From Holothuria scabra (lineage: Eukaryota > Echinodermata > Holothuroidea > Aspidochirotida > Holothuriidae): a stretch of 64,000 bases of DNA. The position numbers and the translations under genes were made by a program. Below, in pieces: positions 46,630-58,876 of this stretch. Each line of letters begins with the position of its first letter. The first letter of the stretch is position 1. Under the pieces are notes generated by a model that saw only the letters and a program-made list of their open reading frames with translations, did no database searches and was not told the DNA's origin. The stretch lies in the NCBI GenBank assembly GCA_037179385.1, contig CM074190.1, forward strand, positions 8,581,784-8,645,783. The letters are read 5' to 3'.

Positions 46630-48380
46630 CTCGTAAACTTTTGCGCGAAACTGTCAGCACTAAGTTGCTCCGACGGCCGACGCACAGGCCTGATTTGAGC
46701 TACATTAGAAATAACTATCATTTTTGGATGTTCGATTTTGCAAGCTTTCACCAACGTTACCAGGATTTTCTGAGTATGGGCTAAGGGAGGTCTGTACATT
46801 TTTGGATAGACTTCTGACTCTGCCAAACCACCATTAAAGCGGGTGCCATCACAATCAGCCTGGGGAGGGGAGTTCAGAGAATTTTGTAAAATTGCGATCA
46901 CGTAGACAGCAGGAAATGACATTTGTGGGTAAAATCCAAACAGTCGTACTTTTGAGATATTTTTGAGATAAAATGTCTACTGGAAGTACTGGAAGAAAAA
47001 AGACCAAATTGGAAACGTTACAAAAGTATCAGATGGAATTTACTAGTACCATTTTCGGGCAATTTCTTGTAGACACTTCATACGCATGAACACTCCTTCC
47101 CATGTTATCTAGCAACTGAAAATATTTTAAGACATTTTTGGAACTCATTGCCCCAACAAAAAACTATACCATTTCGGACAAAGTGTTGCGGTCCGCGATC
47201 TAAGCTGAGCGTGACCCCCGGGTTTAGAAATGTTGGAAAATACAAACCTCCTTATATAGCCGGAAATCGCATTTTCTTCAACTGCGAAAATTTCATTTTT
47301 ACTTCCAAATAGAGTAATCCTTAAACTTTCACAGCATGGGTTCGACAACTATCCAAGTACTTGCAAGCATGTCGTTCTAACTAACGAACACGTCGTTCTT
47401 AACCGGATCGATAAATCTAAAAAAAAGGAACGAAGGTATGTTTTTTACAATGGATTTTTTAGACTGCTCACTTGACAGATTAAATTCTTCCCAAATGACT
47501 TCAGGTGAAGAAAGAGCCCTGTAATACTATGCGTTTTTGCATAATTAATTAAATCGAATGTAAAGCGGATATTTTCCCTGTTAGCCTTTCATTCGTGCAG
47601 TTTGCTGATATCCACTGAGATCTTGAATAAATCTGTAAATGGTTGAAGTATAAAAGCACTCGTAAGTTGGCTTCGATGTTAAAATCAATGTTTAATAAAT
47701 TTTTATTAGTTGGTAACTTCTTATAAAAGTTGCATCATTATTCGACTTTGGGGTCAAAGTTATGCATCCTCTAGTTTCATCATTTGATGAATAACCTTTT
47801 TGATACCAGTATTTCAGGAATCTACAACTATGGTGTCAAATTGAATCCCAAAAAGTGTAGTAAAAGTCAATGATGAAAACCCGCCACAACCGGCCGGCCG
47901 GGGCTTTACCATCTTCCATAGATAGCCAGAGCTCGAGAACCTTCAGTTCAAAGAGAGTTCACTATCACAAGGTCTGAATAAGCATGGCAGGTCTAATTAG
48001 AAAACGAATTAAAGAAGAAAACCTATGTGTCACATCCATCAGTACTATAAAGACTTCTCATGACTTTTTAACTTCAGAACGGGTGTTCTCATTATCAGAA
48101 ATAAGACACTCGTTGCTCTAAATTTGTATAGAATTCAATAGCAATTTGACTTAAAAAATATGTAAACATTTAACCCCTAAAATTTTTGGCCACTTGGAAT
48201 ATATGGCGAAGTTCGATATCTTATTTTACTGCTGGCCTGCTATTTCAACCGGGAAATGCGCAAGTACCGTAGGGACACAGGGCTTGGGGCCTAATCTATG
48301 AGCCTTTGCCTAACTAGGCTCCCCTAAGTTATAGGGTTTGTTAAAACCTTTGGAATGCCGCCTTCCGGCTTGTGATAAAT
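46630..48380. other. Intergenic, nothing recognised
   Basis: One weak family-B-like phrase lies near 47255-47285 (ATAGCCGGAAATCGCATTTTC). No gene or complete element. Confidence 0.4.
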
Positions 48381-48387
48381 TTCATTT

Positions 48388-48410
48388 CATTTCATTTCAT
48401 TTATTAATTT
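48388..48410 (+). repeat. (TTTCA)n LINE tail
   Basis: Four to five pentamers at the 3' end of the minus-strand LINE. Confidence 0.85.
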
Positions 48411-48590
48411 CGTCCGTACAAATATAAACTGAAATATATAACCGGACAGGACACTAGAAAAACAATAGTTTAACGAGCTAGTGCCCATAAAGAGACAATA
48501 CAACAAAGAATAACAAAAAACAAAATAAGAGGAAAAAGGAGAACAAAGAAACAACAAAGTCAACTAAGAAAGCAAAAGAGAAAGGGATGC

Positions 48591-50048
48591 TTAACAAGTG
48601 TACTGGGCGATTAGGTAATTTTTTACGTTACTCTTAAAAGTAGCATGTGTTCTAACATTTCTTATTTCGCTGGGGAGAGAATTCCAAAGTTTATAACAAT
48701 AGTTATTTAACAATAATTTACCATGCCTAGTATGGTGCCTACTAACCGTAAAGAGGGCATTAGTTCTAGTGCTAGGTCGAGCATTGGTAGAAAAGCTAGG
48801 GTTAAGGATTTTACTAAATACAAAAGGAAGACGATTATTAATATACTTATAGATAAAAGAACACATTTTGAAAGTATGAATATCGCTGATCTTAAGGATG
48901 CTAAGGTCTCTATGCAGGGTATTCGTGGAGTGGTGCCGGTCTTTGAAAGTAAGAGTTTTTAAAATTCTATTCTGAAGAACTTGCAGGGGTTTGAGCGAAG
49001 AAGGCTTAGACATGCCATATATTTCCATACCATAAGACAATTTAGAAAAAACGAGTGAGTAATATAACTGGGTTGCTACAGCAGGGGTAAGTGATGCCCT
49101 AAGGCGATAAAAAATTCCATTATATTTTACGAGGTTGTTACAGAGATCGTCAATGTGTTGCTTAAAGCATAGCTGATCATCGATCAATAGACCCAGGTAT
49201 TTAACACAGTTTGTTTTGAGGATATTTACATCGTTCATGACAAAGTGGTCTGGACAAAAATGGGGTATATGTGAATTAGCATGGAAAATCGAAAAGTTGG
49301 TTTTCCCAAGATGTAAAGTAAGTCTATTAGCATCAAACCAAGTCTTAAGTTGATTGAGTACAAAATGAGCTTTATCAACAAGGGTAACACAATTACTATC
49401 ATGGACAAATAGATTCGTGTCATCGGCAAAGAGTCTTAGAGACTCGTGAGGCACAACATTTTTAATGTCATTTACATAGATTAAAAATAGTAGTGGTCCT
49501 AGCACAGAGCCCTGAGGCACGCCTACGTTAACGAAGGTACAGGTAGAATAAATACCATTTACATACAAGAATTGTTTTCTATTACTCAGATAACTATGCA
49601 TAATATTAAAGGCTTCACTTCGAATGCCATAATTTTTTAATTTATCAAGGAGTATTGTGTGGTTGACTGTATCAAAAGCCTTCTTAAGGTCAAGATAAAG
49701 GCCCAGAGCATTATCACCACTATCGAGGTAGGTACGAATACAGTTGACTGTCTCCAAAAGAGCATGACTTGTATCATGGTGTTTCCTAAAACCAAACTGA
49801 AAGTCAAAGAGTATATTATTTTTATTTAAGAAGGACCTTAATCGCTTTTCAATAGACCTCTCTAGCAACTTGTTAATACATGGGAGCAAACTTATGGGAC
49901 GGTAATTTTCAGGCAACGTTGGATCACCTTTTTTAAAGATCGGGATGACTTTAGCCACTTTCAAAGCGTCGGGATAAATACCAGTAGTAAATGCGAGATT
50001 GAAAATGTGACACAGTACAGGGGTTATAACGTGGGAGACAGACTTCAA
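48591..50048 (-). CDS. Non-LTR retrotransposon reverse transcriptase (C-terminal part)
   Basis: 485 codons without interruption after the first Met; the frame stays open further upstream to about 50090. This is the RT half of a LINE ORF2, used by such elements to copy their RNA at the target site. Landmarks by residue from the Met: YRPISLL 49-55, FGFRKHHDT 85-93, LDLKKAFDTVNH 120-131, GVPQGSVLGPLLF 176-188, catalytic FADD 207-210, YLGLLIDD about 285-292, and a C-terminal LWNSLPSEIRN block. All core RT motifs including both catalytic aspartates are kept. The apurinic endonuclease domain is absent, so this copy is probably not autonomous. The clade is CR1/jockey-like; I cannot assign it more exactly. 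Confidence 0.92.
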   Translation of the reverse strand: MKSVSHVITPVLCHIFNLAFTTGIYPDALKVAKVIPIFKKGDPTLPENYRPISLLPCINKLLERSIEKRLRSFLNKNNILFDFQFGFRKHHDTSHALLETVNCIRTYLDSGDNALGLYLDLKKAFDTVNHTILLDKLKNYGIRSEAFNIMHSYLSNRKQFLYVNGIYSTCTFVNVGVPQGSVLGPLLFLIYVNDIKNVVPHESLRLFADDTNLFVHDSNCVTLVDKAHFVLNQLKTWFDANRLTLHLGKTNFSIFHANSHIPHFCPDHFVMNDVNILKTNCVKYLGLLIDDQLCFKQHIDDLCNNLVKYNGIFYRLRASLTPAVATQLYYSLVFSKLSYGMEIYGMSKPSSLKPLQVLQNRILKTLTFKDRHHSTNTLHRDLSILKISDIHTFKMCSFIYKYINNRLPFVFSKILNPSFSTNARPSTRTNALFTVSRHHTRHGKLLLNNYCYKLWNSLPSEIRNVRTHATFKSNVKNYLIAQYTC

Positions 50049-50092
50049 AACTTTTGGAGGAATGCCATCGACGAATGCGAATAAATCGAATC

Positions 50093-52316
50093 GAATAAAT
50101 GCACTATTTAAAGGTATTTTGCTACATATTAGCTAGATGTTAAGGATACGCTTATTTTCTACCAATCAATTTCTTGTCCTTAAGGAAGAATGCAGTCACT
50201 ATGAATATTTTCGGACATACTACCATAATTCAGGAATCGTTGTATATAGTTCTAAAAAATATTGTAGCCCAGCAATTTTGTAATCATGTTACTTTAAATG
50301 CATACAAGAAAACCTCTTCATTTACATTTTGAATGCAAGTTTTCTGAAAACGTGAAACATAGTTGCAATCAAAGGCGCCAATCCCCTGAAGGGGAAAATC
50401 AGGGGGCACGTACCCCGCATTTGGAAATTTATCCCCTGACTTTTTGGAAGAATTTGTACTACAGGAGTTTTCTGAGTAATTAAATCATACAAGACTGTTC
50501 AGATAGACATATTTTCCTATTTTTCTAGGCTCTGTCCAAAATTCAGGTCTTGAGCTCGATGAGCAATCTTTCCCATGAACCCATGCAGTCGTACGCATGT
50601 GTTTAGGATCTTTGACATAGCCCTATTGTCCTTGTCTCTAAAAATATGAAACTTTGAATTGCAATTATTTTGAAGCAATTTCAAAATAGTATAACATAAT
50701 GTATACATAAGACGGCACATTGACCCATCTACGAAGGTAAAAATAAACCTTAATTTAAGGGTCCGTGCTTGGTGTTCCCCTTCTACATCCGCCATGATTA
50801 GTGCATTCCTGTTAAAGCGGTTAAAATTGGTTCTTTGACAATGCTCTTCTTTTTATGACATTTTCTAGTTTTGAAAATAGTTTAGTTTATTCCCTTGAAG
50901 TGGGTGAAGGCTTGCATTCGTCTGGTGTTTGCAATTTGGCATAATACAGCTTTTATACTAACGTTTCCCGTTTTCGATCCGAGACTGGTCTGCTGGTGGG
51001 CGCACGGTAACTGCTAACCGCAAACAGCCGGAATCTTGAACTCCAATTGAGGACGCTCTATCGTTTTATGTCAATTAGAGGCTACGTACGTGCACGTAGC
51101 TAGATACATAATATATTATGGCTTACGCTGACACATACGTACATATAGTTACCTACAGATATGATCACAACACAACAATTCAATACCAACACACCGTAGC
51201 GCACGTCGCGTCCTGCATGCACACTACACATAATGACTGTGAAGAAGAACGTGATGAACAGGCCAACCAAATATCACTAAGCTAAGTTAGTCAGTGCCAT
51301 GCCAGCGGAATTAATAAACGGAGTAAGAGTACCGACAGACGGGGTTCTTTGATGTGCAAATCCGATACGGTAAGACGATTGTGGTGATCCTTTGCTATTA
51401 TATTCTAGGTTCAGGATCAGAATCCTTGCTATCTTAGCATTGTCATATCGACCATAGAAGATTAGTGTTGAAATGATGATGTTGGTCTACTTTCATTGTC
51501 CACAGTGTTACTGTAAAGTGTAAGTCCGTTAAGCTTATTATGGAGTTACTTAGGCGTAGCATGGCAGCCTATCTCTCTGCACAAACATAGCCTTGACTAG
51601 TGTAATGTAGATATGCATAGGCCCTAGGCCTAGGAATAAATAGATTTTGAGGCGCAGGAATTTCCCAGCTTATGCAGCTTGTGTTATTTGTTACTGTTTG
51701 ATGAGGCTTACAATTAGGCTGCTTCAGTGCTTGTACTGTAAGTGATAGCCTAGCCAAATGTTAGGCCTAAGCCATTTGATCACATCTTCACATTTAAACT
51801 TAGGCCTAGGCCTAGTTGAGTAAGGAGAGCCAATGTAAATTAGGCCAATGCCTAACGAAGATTGGAAAGTTTGCACTATGCACGGGGGATTTAATAAAGA
51901 TCAAAAGAATTCCATGGCCAGTACTATCTAAGGGGAGTGCTACACCATTGGTTGGTGCAGCCACCGATAAAGTTTTGGCCAAAGCTAGCCTACCCTCCTA
52001 GATCTCCAGAAATTACCTTTTCCAGGTGTTTCCACCCTCTGACTTTTTAAGCCACCAACTTCCAATGTTGCATGCGATATATGCCAGTATGCACTGCACA
52101 TGTGTACTATCTAGCAGTCAGTCTACGTACCTACATCCGTAATTTAACAGCCAGTGATAAAATAGCCCAAATGTCAGGCCTAGGCTATAACTTGAACACA
52201 GTAGCCTACGTAGTACGCACACCTATGACTTACGTACACGGGTAGCTCGGCATTAAGGCAGGGCAACTGCGTAATACGCATCAGCCTTTGGTTGGAGAAG
52301 GCATCATATATGTGTG
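50093..52316. other. Intergenic, no supported gene
   Basis: 50368-50440 has AAGGCGCCAATCCCCTGA and CAGGGGGCACG phrases, probably one end of another hAT-like element. A minus-strand 92-codon frame at 50795-50517 starts in a fair context but has no recognised domain. AGGCCTAGGC-rich stretches occur at 51620-51830. Confidence 0.4.
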
Positions 52317-53459
52317 CAGGGTTCGATTTACCCAGTGCACACGTGTGCACCTAGAATTTCCTATGTGCATTTAAATGTGAAGGCTTATGCACTTCGTGCA
52401 TGTAGATGCCAGACCTAGCCTAACTTTAAGGTCAGATCCATGTTCGAGTTGTGGTACAAAATAATCCTAATAAAATCCTATTCCAATTGTCCTTTGTGTC
52501 ATAATTTCTTGCATGATGTCAATTAGACTAGCAGACATTTCACAAAAAAATTTGAGGGTGCTTCCTTTTGTACCACAACATCAACCATCATCAATCCACA
52601 CATGTACTGCTCCTACCAGGGTTCGCCTAAGCAGCATTGCGGGAATTCTGCAAAAAGGTTGTAAGGACTCAGTTCCGGCACAAAGAATATTCAGAATAGT
52701 CAAGCTCACTAATTGCACACACTAAGTCAGTGCAGTAATGCACTTATTAATGGATGTACATTCCATACGTTATAGACCAAAATCTGTCAAAATATGTCCA
52801 GAGCTCAAAAAAGTTTAGTGAGAACTAGCGCACTTTATGTTGCATAATGTGGCGAGCAAAGCGCGCCGGAAATTTTGCTGTTTTTTGAGATTTGGAAAAT
52901 TAAAAAAGGGGTTTCTGACACAGGAAGTGGGGGAGCGGAAGCATGCTTTCCGCCCCTCATTTTTCTCCCCCAGCCCCCGCTTCCTACTCCTATGCTTAAA
53001 AATTTTTATTCTTTTTACTTTTCGAAAGGTAGGCCTACCATTTCAAACCAATTGTGCTCAAAGGGTTCTAAATGGGATGTTTACCTATAAAATACATGCA
53101 AAATCAAGCGATATGAATAAGTGCATGGTAGGTTCGAACCACTGGTTGTTGTGATTATATTTCAAGGAAACTTGGGCCCTTCTCCACCTGACAGAAAATA
53201 ATGTATTCATGCAGCTCTCACCCCGGTCGGTATTTTCACATATTGTAAACTTTACCCCACGATCGGTTCGCTTTTTTACTGGCAGAGATGTTGGCGATCA
53301 GTTCTATTACATGATGCTAAGTTTCTGGCAGGAATTTTGAGATTGGTTCTTTGATGATAGATCATATAGTTTGAACTTATACTTGGAGTGAACGGCCAAG
53401 GCTTCATGGAGTTTCGACGCTGGTTCAAAATCATGCAGGCATGCTCACTGAGAAGAGAT

Positions 53460-53765
53460 TATACTTTACAGCTTAAGGTATAGTCAAAGTTTTTTGGCAG
53501 CCCAGCTGAAAATTTCATTTGGAACCCTTTTGGGTGGCCCTTTGAACCCAAAGGGTTTCGAGTGATACCTTTTGTAAATACCGTTTTCATTTAAAGGGCA
53601 GTCCCTTTGGTAGATGATGGAAATTGGTCAAAACTCAAAGGGAATTATAAAATTAGCCTTTTTATAAGCCAAACCGTTTTGAAAACCCTTTACCATTTGG
53701 AAACTGTTGAAACCTTTTGGTTAATTTGGACAAAAGATCTCAATGGGAATTAAGTTCTGCTTGAC
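53460..53765. repeat. AAAGGGTTT-rich palindromic segment
   Basis: The motif CCCTTT/AAAGGG recurs more than ten times in 300 bases (for example GAACCCAAAGGGTTTCG), in both orientations. It is similar in style to the CCCAGCTGGG arms at 43.1 kb but different in sequence. Family unknown. Confidence 0.5.
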
Positions 53766-53804
53766 CGTAAGGCCTGTCCATTAAGGCCTATCCTCTCAAG
53801 TCGG

Positions 53805-54172
53805 TTAGATGGACGGAGTTTTACGCGACAGCCCATATGGCCAGTTTCTAACCAATTGGTTGTGACTAACTGGCTTGTTTTTCGTACTCAATTGCTTTAT
53901 GCTGTGTTCTTTACAGTCTTCAATATGACCAGGACAATACTGGAACTCCTGGCCTCCCAACTCAGTGCAAGTCCAGGCGCGGATCCGCACATTAAAAAAA
54001 AGCGTGGGGGCTGACCTAAGAGAAAACAGGGTGAGAGGGAGCTGCACTGCTAATTTTCCATATGTTTTATTGTTCATGTGGCAAAAAAGGGAGGCCTGGG
54101 GCGTAAGCCCCCACCCCATGCACCCGCGCCTGAAGTCGATGCTTTAACCACTTGACCATATGCCGTCCGCTA
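53805..54172 (-). mobile_element. tRNA-derived SINE split by a 159-bp insertion
   Basis: The minus strand has a box-A-like GGTCAAGTGGTTAAAGC at 54160-54140 followed by ATCGACTT. After the insertion it resumes GACTTGCACTGAGTTGGG, AGGAGTTCC (box-B position) and a body similar in layout to the 13.1-kb SINE. Confidence 0.5.
53974..54132. mobile_element. 159-bp MITE (CAGGCGCGG TIR) inserted in the SINE
   Basis: It starts CAGGCGCGGATCC and ends, in reverse complement, CAGGCGCGGGTGC. AAGTC directly flanks both sides, a 5-bp repeat. Removing the insert and one AAGTC restores a plausible SINE head. Confidence 0.6.
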
Positions 54173-56204
54173 TTTACTCTCTCATAACTCTGCTGCAAAC
54201 CAGACTTGACTGAACAATATCATGTAAATCATCTATTGGTATCCTTACTGAACGCATCTCTTCTCTCTGTTTCTTGTTTTTTCATGTCATGTGTGTTTAT
54301 TTTCTTCCTCTTTTCTATTCCAAATTCTTATTCTTGTTTTGTCCTATTTCATTTTCCTGCCTTTTTCTTTGTACGTGTCAGAAAATTTGTGGAACTAGTA
54401 TATATGATGAATGTTGGTCACAAAAAGCCAACAATACACCCTCAAATTTCTCTTCGTAGGCCAACTCGTTCACTTGTGGTAATTGATATGATGTTCAAAA
54501 GGTTAAAATTGACCTTCGTGGGTAATTTTTATGCCGACCCTCAGATGTGCATCAAGAAAGTTAAAAACGAAAGCACTTTTTGGTGTACAGCCCGCTGCCT
54601 ATTAATCCCATGGACACTTCTTGCATGCACCGACTCGTTAGTTAAAACGGTAGTTATGTTGTGCTTTGAGAGATTGACACTGGTGGTATGACGTATACTC
54701 TGTGTACAGTTTGCATGTGGCCGCTTTCAAGGTGACTTTTGACGTTACAGCCTAGGCTCTCCATGTATTTATATAGGCAAAACGTTAGGATGGTGTGTGA
54801 GATGGTGCCAGCAGCTCTAAAGAAAGAAGTATAGTATGTCAAAAGTAGCAAAGAAAAAAGTTTTGAAAATGTTGGTAAGGGCTAAGTTAAAGTATTTTAC
54901 GCATCATGCCTCACACTTGTTTTGAGAAATAAATGCCAACTACATAATTTTTGACCCACGTAAATTTTAGATGTGGTTTGCTTCTAAAACTGCAGCCCTA
55001 ACTTACACATTAAGTGTGTACCACTGTGGCATTGAATTTGAAAGGACCTGGATGATTGGAGACTTTAATGTGAGAATTTTAGATGCATGTTAAAGTGGCA
55101 AACCCTTATAATCAGCCTTCAAAAAGAGTTGAAAAGCTTGAAGATTGTGTAAATTTTTAGCTGTAGCTTTTAAGGATTAGGCCTATTTGGCAATAGTTGA
55201 TGGGACCTCACATGCAGTATAGCCTAGGCTTATTTGAGTAAAGTTCACTTGATGCCTTGTGTCTTCCCAGTATCTTCAAGTAGCTCTGCTAAATACAGTC
55301 TATGCAGAAAACATGAACTTTCCTTAGAATCAGTTCTGATAGACAAGGTCTGGTTGTGACAATTACTAGTAAATGGTCAAAAGGTCAGACTGGTTAACTT
55401 TGAATTGTAAATGCAGTAGGAAGAGGAGGGGGTATGCATGGGTTACAACACTTTTGGTGTGTGTCCTGGAAGGCATGTGCCATTTTTTTCCAAGATTTGA
55501 CTTTACTTGAGTCTCTTCCCCCCTAAGATTTTCAGATCTCCCTCCAAAATTTTAGACCAAGGGGGAGATTTTCCCCCTGAAATTTTTGAGCTGGTGCTAA
55601 TCCTGGCTCCCACGATTCTTTCACACAGTGAGGTAATGGGAAAATTTCTGCTTGGAATCCAACAAAAACACACACTTCAGGCTCATTGACATTTTTCTCG
55701 GCATGTGAGTGTCAGATCAGTTTTGCTTTTAGTCTTTTCCCAGTTTCGGTGTTAAGGATTAGGCAGGAGGAAATATTAATGCCTGCATAAATCCCTGTTG
55801 TAAAAGTGGTATACTCTCCAGTGTGGGGAAATATTGAACAGAACATCCAGGGCTGGTGGAACATGCCATGTAAGAAAAGGGGTCAGTAAAATGCACATTT
55901 TTGTTTCACTCTTTATTGAAAAAAAGCAATGTGCTTTTAGACTGCCTAGGCCTAGGACCTATAGCAAAGGTGTTTTTTTTGTAGGCTTATTTTTAAATTT
56001 TCAGATTGTTTGGTGCATGTAGATTTTTTTGACTTACACGCACCAGTGCATGTAGAAAATAAAATAATAAATCGAACCCTGTATGTGCAGGCAGAGCAAA
56101 CAGTCCGCTCCTTGGGGAAGGCAACTACTGATGTATTTATGTACATGGATTGACTACTTTCTTGCCTTTTACATGGTTACAATTAGTAACAGTAGATACA
56201 GCAA

Positions 56205-56570
56205 ATGCTAGTCTGCATTTTATGCACTCCAACAAGAAGATCTTAGGCATGAGCACCCACTCCTTCTCGGCGTAGTGGCTGACAACCTGTACTCCCCGGC
56301 TCATCAGTTAATTCCAGTCGTACGATAAACCTACAGTATACTGTGCTATACAGTACTTGTATTGCCAATGACTGGTACATGCATTATATGTTTACATAAG
56401 TATGTACAATTCCATACGGATTCCTACTTACTGTGTGTGTGTGCTATACTTGAACATGCATTGCCAATATAAGATGATCATTTACATGTGTACACTGTAT
56501 GTATGTGCACAGAAAATCCCGGTGTACGATTGCGAAAACCTTGGCGTACCTTCGACATGGGATTTACATT
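56205..56570 (+). repeat. Dispersed ~370-bp repeat, copy 2
   Basis: Aligns in the same orientation with 17760-18140 (CTAGTCTGCATTTTATGCAC at the start, GATAAACCTACAGTATACTG in the middle, CACAGAAAATCCCGG near the end). Confidence 0.7.
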
Positions 56571-57289
56571 GAAAGCACCATGGTGTAAATCTGAGTTTCA
56601 CAAACAGTGGTATGGCAATACAATCTTCAGGGAATCCAGAATGATAAATTGCCAACATGTTACCAAAACTGTTCTCAGTTGTCATTTGCATGGCTAGACA
56701 CTTTGAGACTCATATTTTTGTGTAGGGAATAAATCCCCTTCGCAGGGCAAACTTTCCAATCTGGTTCCTATCGTTAGGCCCATGCCTAATGTTGAAGAAA
56801 AGTAGCTCTAGCCTAACTTAGCCTTGGCCAAAGGTAAGCCCAAAGGTAAGGCCTCTAACACCTAGGCTAGGCCCCTAGTTAAATTTGATTCAAGTCCCCA
56901 ACTCCCTATAACATAGCTCCCAAGTTCCAATAGGCTAGATGCGGGTCCAAGTGATCTGTCCTCTGATGGATCGCCGGCCTGGGGTAGGGGTATAAGAATT
57001 TAAGAAGTATCTACAAGCAAAGGGGCGGCATCTTTTTGGCAAATAAGTCAACACAATTTCTCTAAGTTACTGCCAAAAAAGTTCAGTACAGTACTGATTT
57101 TTTTGCAGTAACCTAGCCCAGAAAAATATTGTATTGAGAGATTTGCTAAATTAATAATATACAGTTACTCATAAACACACAATACTAAAACTTCTACTAG
57201 TCACAATTTTCAGTCTTTATTGACGCCTTAAATTTTAACTTAACAGGTCAAAGGGCGAAGGAGGGCTATAAAGGCCCCATAAGATGTCC
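56571..57289. other. Intergenic, nothing recognised
   Basis: No gene, RNA or element end supported. Confidence 0.4.
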
Positions 57290-57610
57290 TGTAATTTAAA
57301 ACCCCCCCAAAAAACAAAAAGCAACCACCAACAACACCTAACAAGCCCAGAAAGATTGGATTCTACCTCAGTCATGGAAAAACTTGTCAATTTTTACCTT
57401 AAAGGGGTCTACTGTTGTGGAGTTAACAACCCACCCAGGCAGACTATTCCATTTACTAACAACCCTAGATGAAAGAAACTGAACTTCCTAATGTCAAGTC
57501 TAGCAAAAGCCTTAAATAGCTTTTTACAATGGCCTCTAACCTGAGGATTACTTTGGACCTTAAAATAACTACAACCTAACAAAGGATTCCCTTCAAAATC
57601 CATTTTCAGC
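57290..57610 (-). pseudogene. LINE 3' fragment, same family as 45.4 and 18.4 kb
   Basis: The minus-strand frame includes NPLLGCSYFKVQSNPQVRGH, CKKLFKAFARLDIRKFSF and VNGIVCLGG, matching the C-terminal RT text of the other two copies. 5'-truncated. Confidence 0.75.
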
Positions 57611-58876
57611 CATTGATTTTGTCATTTTTACCTTGCTTTACTTTAGGGAGTAAATTGGAACTAGTTTAAAGTCTCATTGAGGCAGATTTGTTGTGGATGA
57701 AGGAGGTGTATTTGCCTGGAGTTCTGGGTAGAAACAAAGAGTGAAAGGAGTGCTGGTTGTCACCCCCAGCACTACCCTTTGTTACTACATCCATGGTCAC
57801 ATGACTTTCAAGAGCCAATCATGAAACAGGAGAGTCTACTCAAGTTGAGGTGGCTGCATTTCCTGTTTTACTCATTGTTAAACATGTAGGTTAGGCATTT
57901 AGGCTTTTGTGAAGGAATAGGCTTACTGTAGTTACTTATTAAAGGGCAAGAGCAGACATCCAAAAATTGCTTTGAAACAACAGTTAAGCCTCACAATTTT
58001 CTCTTCATTTCTCTTCCAAGTATCTTCTGTGAAATTTTAGGACTTCAGTATTGCATATTTAAGGTGAACCAGGCAGTAAATTAATACAAGGAAATTTCAA
58101 ATTCGAGGGGAAAAATGCTGTCACTTGACTCCCAATCTTGAGCCAGTCATGAAGCAGGACAGTCTACCACACTTCTTCAAGTTGGAGTGACTGCTCTTGC
58201 CCTTAAAGTAAGGTTTCACGGTATACCGGTATTTCTGTAAGTACCAGTACATAAGAGTACTGCTATGCTACGGTACCAGCGACTATGAAGTACTGATGTA
58301 TCGTGGAGACAGGTACTCAGATGTAAGGTGAAATTCTTTTCTTAAAATTACAGCATTTGAATGCCAAAATGTTACTAAAAAACCATTTGATAAATTCCTT
58401 GCGTCTTTAAACATGACAACACAAACAGGATATATTCACTTGATAATCATTTTGCACCATTTAAGTCACAAAATCCCTCGGAAATGGACCTTTAAAACAT
58501 TAATTTCATAGAACTAGTACCTTCCACGCTCACAAGGAACTTGCATTCTTTTGACATTCTTTGCAATCTCAGAATGGCTGCTCATCAGCAAATGCTTTCA
58601 CATTGTGTATTTAGAATAGTTACCATTGGTTGATTGAATTCACTTTGCATAGGATAACACACAACATTACATGAGTGAGAAATTTGTTGTAAGCAGACAA
58701 AAAAACATAGCATTGAAAGCTCTGGCATGAACATTGCTTCAACAATTTCTGATTCTGACACAGTGATGTAATGGGACTTTACCATAACGTTTACTGTGAG
58801 TGGGAGAAAAACTTTCATATGAACGGAACAAACGTTCTTTCAAAAATCTACACAGTGAATCAATGGGACTTAAAAC
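57611..58876. other. Intergenic, one possible decayed hAT end
   Basis: 58215-58320 has CACGGTATACCGGTATTTC and a run of GTAC/TACCGG phrases reminiscent of the subterminal region of the 5363-5769 MITE. No duplication found. Confidence 0.35.

Larger units (their letters stand above)
48385..50092 (-). mobile_element. 5'-truncated non-LTR retrotransposon with intact RT ORF
   Basis: The minus-strand element ends (3') in an (AAATG)n tail at 48385-48410 after an AT-rich 3' UTR of about 180 bases. Its open frame begins abruptly near 50092 without a start, consistent with 5' truncation during insertion. A matching target duplication could not be found. The intact frame suggests a fairly recent arrival. 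Confidence 0.85.
52317..56081. mobile_element. 3.8-kb hAT-like element (CAGGGTTCGATTTA TIR)
   Basis: CAGGGTTCGATTTA at 52317 and its exact reverse complement ending at 56081 form a 14-bp TIR. The subterminal regions on both sides carry TGCAC/GTGCA-rich and GCATGTAGAT phrases. The flanks TATGTGTG and TATGTGCA match at 6 of 8, so the duplication is only moderately supported. The interior holds a SINE with its own small insertion, and a 161-codon plus-strand frame (54206-54691) with no recognised transposase motif. The two ends could also belong to two elements. Confidence 0.6.

Noticed and set aside
50517..50795. Minus-strand MADVEGEH frame as a first coding exon
   Set aside because: Reasonable start context, but no recognised domain, no convincing donor and no downstream exon found.
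54206..54691. 161-codon plus-strand open frame as a gene
   Set aside because: Hydrophobic, T-rich first half and no recognised domain; lies inside the putative 3.8-kb transposon.
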